From Jiangella ureilytica (GTDB lineage: Bacteria; Actinomycetota; Actinomycetes; Jiangellales; Jiangellaceae), in the NCBI RefSeq assembly GCF_004348545.1, contig NZ_SMKL01000010.1, forward strand, positions 1-64,000: a stretch of DNA of 64,000 nucleotides. Reading direction: 5' to 3'. The stretch's first letter is position 1. The number at the start of each line of letters is the position of its first letter. This document shows, piece by piece, positions 59,635-64,000 of the stretch. A model generated the notes under the pieces. It was not told the origin of the DNA. It worked only from the letters and a program-made list of their open reading frames with translations, and did no database searches. Made by a program: the position numbers and the translations under genes.

Positions 59635-61479
59635 CTACTCACCTCCGGGCAGCACGGACAGGACGAGGCGGGACGGGCGCGCCGGATCGTGGTACACGGC
59701 CTGGTCGGCGCGGACCGGCGGGCCCGGTTCGCCGCCGCGGTTGGTGTTGCGGTCGAAGCGGGGGAAGTCCGACGACGTGACGTCGAGGCGGATGCGGTGC
59801 CCGGCGCGGAACCGGTTCGCCGTGGCCCACAGGTCGACGTCCAGCCGGTACACCCGGCCCGGCTCGAGCAGCGCGACCGCACCGCCGGGGTCGCGGAACC
59901 GGGTCCGCAGCGTGGCGCTCTGCAGCTGGATCGCCCGGCCGTCAGGGAACACGTCGCTCAGCCGTGCGCTGAAGTCCGTGTCCACCGCGCTGGACGACGC
60001 GTACAGGACCAGCCGGAGCGGCCCGGCCACGTCGAGGTCGCGCTCCAGCGGCTCGGTCGTGTACGTCAGCACGTCCGGGCGGGCCTGCACCTGCGCGACG
60101 TCGACACTGCCCGGTAGGTACACCGACGACACGAGACTGCCGCCCACCGTCGGGGTCGGGTCGGCTGGGTCGTACGTGTAGCGGTCCGGCGCCGACGGCG
60201 AGCCCGGCGGCCGGGTCGTCAGCACCCCGCCCGCGCCCAGGTACAGCTCCCGGACGGCCGCCTCGGGCGGCGGCCACGCCGGAGCGCTGCGCCACTCGTT
60301 GGCGCCCATCAGGTAGTAGACGACGGCCGGCCAGTCGTCCAGGCGGTCCTCGCGCACGGCCGTGTACCAGTGGTCGAGCAGGTCCAGGATCTGAGCGGTC
60401 CGGTAGACGCGGTCCAACTCCGGGTGATCGTCGCGACCCTCGTGGTAGCCGGGCTGATTGTGCGCCGCCGGGGTGATCAGCAGCCGGCTGCGAGACCGGA
60501 CCGGCTGCGGCGCCAGCCTGGTCAGCCGTTCCCAGGTGGCCAGCGTGTAGTCCAGGCCCCAGTCGTACCAGCCGGTGATGTTCAGCGCCGGCGTGCGCAG
60601 CGACGCGTACAGCTCGCCGTCGACGGCGCGGGGGAACAGGTAGCCGTCGCCGACCCGGTGCGGGAAGAGCCCCGACCAGCGACCGAGGTCCTGGTAGGTG
60701 ACGCGGTCGCCGCCGAGCGCCGTGGTGACCAGCGACGCCCGGCCGGCCGGGTCCGCCGTCCGGTAGCGCTCCCACAGCCACTCCTGCGCCGCGTCGGCCG
60801 GCAGCGTCCGCAGCTGCGGGTACCGGTCCAGCAGCGGCGCGGAGAACGGCGCGTCCATGGGCTCGTTGAACCACCCGCCAGCCAGCGTCTCCGCCCGCAT
60901 CCGCCGTTCGGTCTCCTCGTAGCCGAGCGCGAGCTGGTCCGCGCCCTTGCCGACCGAGCGCGAGTACGAGTTGACGAACAGGTAGCTGTTCGGCCCGCGG
61001 CCCGGGCGGCCGACGCCGAAGCCGGCCACCTCCGGCGCGAGGGCGGACATGGCCGGGTGCAGCGCCATGCACCACTGCATCCAGCCGGCGTAGGAGCCGC
61101 CGAGCGCGCCGACGAACCCGCTGTACCAGTCCTGCCGGGTGATCCAGTCGACCAGGTCGACGCTGTCCTCGCGCTCGTGGACCATGAAGTCCCAATGGTC
61201 CGGCTCGCTGTCCCCAGTGCCGCGGCAGTCCTGGGCCACCACGACGTAGCCGCGGCGGGCCAGCACGAGCAGACACTCGCCCAGCTGGTCCCGGCCGTAC
61301 GGGGTGCGGAGCGCGACGGCGGGCGCGGGCGTCGTGGGCGGCAGGTACACGTCGGTCGCCAGCAGGGTTCCGTCACGCACCGCCATCCGGACCGTCTCGC
61401 GACGGATCGCATCGGCATCGAACCGGGGTTCCGGCGTCCCGCTCGCCGTCGCCGCGAGCAGCCGCTCGAGCGTCCTCAC
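59635..61479 (-). CDS. S15 family peptidase / CocE-NonD hydrolase (second copy)
   Basis: 614 residues from GTG 61479, overlapping the lipoprotein stop (GTGA). TPYGRDQ, QDCRGTGDSE, the nucleophile Ser129 in LGGSYAG, Asp in GWYDWGLDYT and His in TPAAHNQPG are present, and the PepX_C domain ends with GHRIRLDVTSSDFPRFDRNTN. Clearly related to the first copy at 31513. Between a lipoprotein pair and the third amidohydrolase in a compact operon. No signal peptide. Confidence 0.92.
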   Translation of the reverse strand: MRTLERLLAATASGTPEPRFDADAIRRETVRMAVRDGTLLATDVYLPPTTPAPAVALRTPYGRDQLGECLLVLARRGYVVVAQDCRGTGDSEPDHWDFMVHEREDSVDLVDWITRQDWYSGFVGALGGSYAGWMQWCMALHPAMSALAPEVAGFGVGRPGRGPNSYLFVNSYSRSVGKGADQLALGYEETERRMRAETLAGGWFNEPMDAPFSAPLLDRYPQLRTLPADAAQEWLWERYRTADPAGRASLVTTALGGDRVTYQDLGRWSGLFPHRVGDGYLFPRAVDGELYASLRTPALNITGWYDWGLDYTLATWERLTRLAPQPVRSRSRLLITPAAHNQPGYHEGRDDHPELDRVYRTAQILDLLDHWYTAVREDRLDDWPAVVYYLMGANEWRSAPAWPPPEAAVRELYLGAGGVLTTRPPGSPSAPDRYTYDPADPTPTVGGSLVSSVYLPGSVDVAQVQARPDVLTYTTEPLERDLDVAGPLRLVLYASSSAVDTDFSARLSDVFPDGRAIQLQSATLRTRFRDPGGAVALLEPGRVYRLDVDLWATANRFRAGHRIRLDVTSSDFPRFDRNTNRGGEPGPPVRADQAVYHDPARPSRLVLSVLPGGE

Positions 61480-63083
61480 CGCAGCACCCGCATGCTCGTC
61501 GGGACGGGGAAGTTCGTGCTGCTGGTGCGCGCCTCGGCGTGCTGGAGGTAGAAGGGCCACGGCCGGTTCGAGATCGGCACCAGGTCCAGGTTGCGGAACA
61601 GCGCCTGCTCGGCCCGGCCCCAGTACTCGCAGGCCTCCGGCGGCGTCAGGGCCTGGGCCTGCGCGACCAGCTCCTCGTACTCGGCGTTGTGGAGGCCGGA
61701 CAGGTTGGTCCCGTCCGGCGGGACCGGCCCGGACAGGTACGGCACGGCCTGGTGCGGCAACCCGAAGCCGAACCCGCCGAGGTAGACGTCGTAGTCGCTG
61801 GTCTCGAACATGAACTGGTTCATCGTCGTGAAGGTGTCGGAGGTGAGCTCGACCCGGATGCCGAGCTCCTCCCACTTCTGCGCGACGAGTTCGGCGGCCG
61901 GCTGGTAGTCGGGCGTGATGGACGGGACGAAGTGCAGGTCGATCGTCAGCGGCACGCCGTCCTTGGCGCGGAGGCCGTCGGCGCCCGCGGCCCAGCCCGC
62001 CTCGTCGAGCAGCGCCTCGGACGCCGCGACGTCGAACCCGGGCAGCTGGCCGCTGACGGTGTCGCCCGGGCAGGCCTTGGGCTCGGCCGTGATCAGCCCG
62101 TCCGACAGGCTGCCCGTCTCTCCCGTCGACACCGCGACGAGCTCCTCGAAGTCCAGCGACTGGACCAGTGCCTGGCGCACCTTCTTGTCCTGGGTGACCC
62201 GCCCGTCCACCTGGTTGAACCACAGCCAGGCTCCGGACGACGGCACGACCACCTTGTCCAGGCCCTGGGCGTCCAGGCGCTGCCAGTCGCGTCCGGTGAT
62301 CAGGGCGAAGTTGATCTCGCCGGACAGCAGCAGGTTGGCCCGCGTCGACTCGTTCGTGACGATGCGCAGCACCACCTGCTTCGGCATTCCGGGCTGGTCG
62401 GTGCCGGCGCCGTCGGGCCCCCACGCGTAGTCGTCGCGGCGGGTGAACGTGTACGTCTGCCCGGGCACGACGTCGGTGAGCACGAACGGCCCGGTGCCGT
62501 CGGACTCGGTCCTCAGCAAGTCCGGGTCGGCCAGGCCGCGGGCGCACACGATCGGCAACTGCCCGACGGTGTGCAGCAGGAAGCCGAACGGCTCGGCGAC
62601 GGTCACCTCCACCGTGCGGGCCGCGTCGTCGCCGGTGGCCGTCAGCGAGACGGTCGGCGTGTAGACGCCGTACTGCGGCGACTGGTTGGCCGGGTCGCTC
62701 ACGAACGTGATCGCCGCCGCGACGTCGCTCGCGGTCAGTGGCGCGCCGTCGGAGCAGGTGACGTCCTCGCGCAGGGTGAACGTCGCGCCGTTGGCGTCGG
62801 CCGTCCACGTCTCGGCCAGCCCGGACACGAACTCGCCGTCCGGGGCGAGGTTGAGCAGCGAGTCGTAGGCCAGGTAGGCCTCGCCGAAGATCAGCTGGCT
62901 GTGGTAGGGGTCGAACGTGCCGGGATCGTCACGCAGCCCGATCGTGAACGTGGCGTCGATGGCGTAGCTCGCCGACCCGCCGGTGCTGCCGGTGTCGTCG
63001 TCCGACGTCGCGCCGCAGGCGGTGGCCAGGCAGGCGGCCGCGAAGGCGACGAGCAGGACGGCGGGCGTACGTGTCGCGGTCAT
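61476..63083 (-). CDS. Orphan peptide-binding lipoprotein (family 5), sixth
   Basis: 535 residues from ATG 63083 (ATGA overlap with the seventh). Lipobox at LATACGAT. Shares EDVTCSDG, SDPANQSPQYG, LPIVCARGL, DDYAWGPDGAGT, NLLLSGEINF, ACPGDTVSGQLP and ACEYWGRAE with its relatives. About 70 percent similar by eye to the seventh over the C-terminal third, pointing to tandem duplication. Confidence 0.93.
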   Translation of the reverse strand: MTATRTPAVLLVAFAAACLATACGATSDDDTGSTGGSASYAIDATFTIGLRDDPGTFDPYHSQLIFGEAYLAYDSLLNLAPDGEFVSGLAETWTADANGATFTLREDVTCSDGAPLTASDVAAAITFVSDPANQSPQYGVYTPTVSLTATGDDAARTVEVTVAEPFGFLLHTVGQLPIVCARGLADPDLLRTESDGTGPFVLTDVVPGQTYTFTRRDDYAWGPDGAGTDQPGMPKQVVLRIVTNESTRANLLLSGEINFALITGRDWQRLDAQGLDKVVVPSSGAWLWFNQVDGRVTQDKKVRQALVQSLDFEELVAVSTGETGSLSDGLITAEPKACPGDTVSGQLPGFDVAASEALLDEAGWAAGADGLRAKDGVPLTIDLHFVPSITPDYQPAAELVAQKWEELGIRVELTSDTFTTMNQFMFETSDYDVYLGGFGFGLPHQAVPYLSGPVPPDGTNLSGLHNAEYEELVAQAQALTPPEACEYWGRAEQALFRNLDLVPISNRPWPFYLQHAEARTSSTNFPVPTSMRVLR

Positions 63084-64000
63084 GAGAACACCCGGATGCT
63101 GGTCGGGATGGGGAAGTTGAAGCCGGCGATCTCGGCGTCGGCGTGCTGCAGGAACCAGGTGTTGGGCCGATTGGCGATGGGAGCGATGTCGAGGTTGCGC
63201 CACAGCGCCTGCTCGGCCCGGTCCCAGTAGGTGCACGCTTCGGGCGGGGTCAGTGCCTGCGCCTGGACGACGAGCTCCTCGTACTCCTCGTTGTGGATGC
63301 CGGCCAGGTTGGTGCCGTCCGGCGGGACCGGGCCGGTGTTGTAGGAGATCGCCTGGCTGGGCAGGCTGTAGCCGAACCCCTGCATGTAGACGTCGAAGTC
63401 ACCGGTCTCGAACATGACTCGGTTCAGACCCGTTCCGTCGTCGCCGGTCAGCTCCACCTGAACGCCGATGGCCTGCCACTGCGCGGCGATCAGCTCGGCG
63501 GTCGGCTCGTTGTACACCGACCCGGGCCCGAAGTAGTGCAGGTTCAGGGTGAGCGTCCGGCCGTCCTTCTCCCGGACGCCGTCGGCGCCCGCCACCCAGC
63601 CGGCGTCGTCGAGCAGTTCCTCGGCGGCGGCGACGTCGTACTCGGGCAACTGGCCGCTGACGGTGTCGCCGGGGCAGACCTGTGGCTCGATCGTGACCAG
63701 GCCGGTCGACGTGGTGCCGCGGCCACTGCCGTTGACCTTGATGACCTCTTCCAGGTCGAGCGTATGGACGAGCGCCCGCCGGACCCGCAGGTCGTCGGTG
63801 GCGCGGCCGTCCCGCTGGTTGAACCACAGCCACGCGCCGGAACCAGGGGTGTCCAGCCGGGTCAGGCCTTGGGCGTCCAGCCGCTGACCGTCCGGCCCGC
63901 TGATCAGGGCGAAGTTCACCTCGCCGGACAGCAGCAGGTTCGCCATCGTCGTCTCGTTGAGGCCGATCCGGAGGACCACCCGGGCCGGCGTCCCGGGTGC
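63080..64000 (-). CDS. Orphan peptide-binding lipoprotein (family 5), seventh (5' end outside window)
   Basis: The frame runs off the right edge at 64000, so about the C-terminal 306 residues are seen; a GTG at 63979 is probably internal. Recognised by NLLLSGEVNFALISG, VCPGDTVSGQLPEYDVAAAE, GPVPPDGTNLAGIHN and ACTYWDRAE. It is the most upstream gene seen in the operon with the sixth lipoprotein, S15 peptidase and third amidohydrolase. Signal peptide and promoter lie beyond the window. Confidence 0.92.
   Translation of the reverse strand, partial: APGTPARVVLRIGLNETTMANLLLSGEVNFALISGPDGQRLDAQGLTRLDTPGSGAWLWFNQRDGRATDDLRVRRALVHTLDLEEVIKVNGSGRGTTSTGLVTIEPQVCPGDTVSGQLPEYDVAAAEELLDDAGWVAGADGVREKDGRTLTLNLHYFGPGSVYNEPTAELIAAQWQAIGVQVELTGDDGTGLNRVMFETGDFDVYMQGFGYSLPSQAISYNTGPVPPDGTNLAGIHNEEYEELVVQAQALTPPEACTYWDRAEQALWRNLDIAPIANRPNTWFLQHADAEIAGFNFPIPTSIRVFS

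Noticed and set aside
15634-64000. Island as a nonribosomal peptide or RiPP biosynthetic cluster
   Set aside because: No synthetase, precursor peptide, maturation enzyme or exporter is present; every recognised gene imports, cleaves or oxidises.
1-64000. tRNA, rRNA, CRISPR arrays, integrases and insertion sequences
   Set aside because: Looked for by eye on both strands; no cloverleaf, spaced repeat array, transposase or recombinase motif was recognised.

Overview
The window is high-GC DNA with GC-rich third codon positions, frequent GTG starts and many 4-bp start/stop overlaps. Together with actinobacterial families (GAF-ANTAR regulator, LPXTG surface protein, NarL-type kinase pair, PucR regulator, OsmC, FCD GntR) this points to a soil-type actinomycete. 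The genus cannot be fixed from sequence alone. No rRNA, tRNA, CRISPR array, integrase or insertion sequence was recognised.

Left part (1-15.6 kb), ordinary chromosomal genes: the end of an LPXTG surface protein, a TetR regulator, a GAF-ANTAR antiterminator, a Nei-type DNA glycosylase, a secreted TAP-like peptidase, a sensor kinase/response regulator pair, a CPBP membrane protease, an OsmC protein, a frameshifted FAD monooxygenase facing a large LuxR-HTH/ATPase/TPR regulator, and an SRPBCC/dihydrofolate-reductase-like pair.

Right part (15.6-64 kb), a dense peptide import and hydrolysis island. It holds one complete Dpp/Opp-type ABC transporter (17.9-23.1 kb) but seven family-5 solute-binding lipoprotein genes; six of them (28.7, 37.2, 42.2, 50.9, 61.5 and 63.1 kb) have no permease or ATPase beside them. 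Between them are hydrolases without signal peptides: a secernin-like C69 peptidase, M24 Xaa-Pro peptidase, alpha/beta hydrolase, two S9 peptidases, three amidohydrolases, three M19 dipeptidases, two S15 peptidases, a DUF885 peptidase and four S12 serine hydrolases, plus a DadA-like FAD oxidoreductase and an ornithine-cyclodeaminase-like enzyme. The simplest reading is that many binding proteins deliver different peptides to one shared transporter and the products are cut in the cytoplasm. M19, S12 and DadA-like families favour D-amino-acid substrates, so peptides containing D-residues (cell-wall or nonribosomal peptides) are a reasonable but unproven guess.

Regulation is local. A GntR at 17.0 kb faces the ABC operon across a CTGGTGTACCAG site. 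A second GntR (55.1 kb) has a near-identical 17-bp operator in front of the M19-S12-lipoprotein operon and again between the DadA-like and cyclodeaminase genes. Two TetR regulators flank a PucR activator-like gene and sit beside related GATA...TATC operators. Signs of recent change include a 237-bp, 236-identical inverted repeat shared by two amidohydrolase genes, two M19 paralogues that lost zinc ligands, and a decayed vapC toxin gene.
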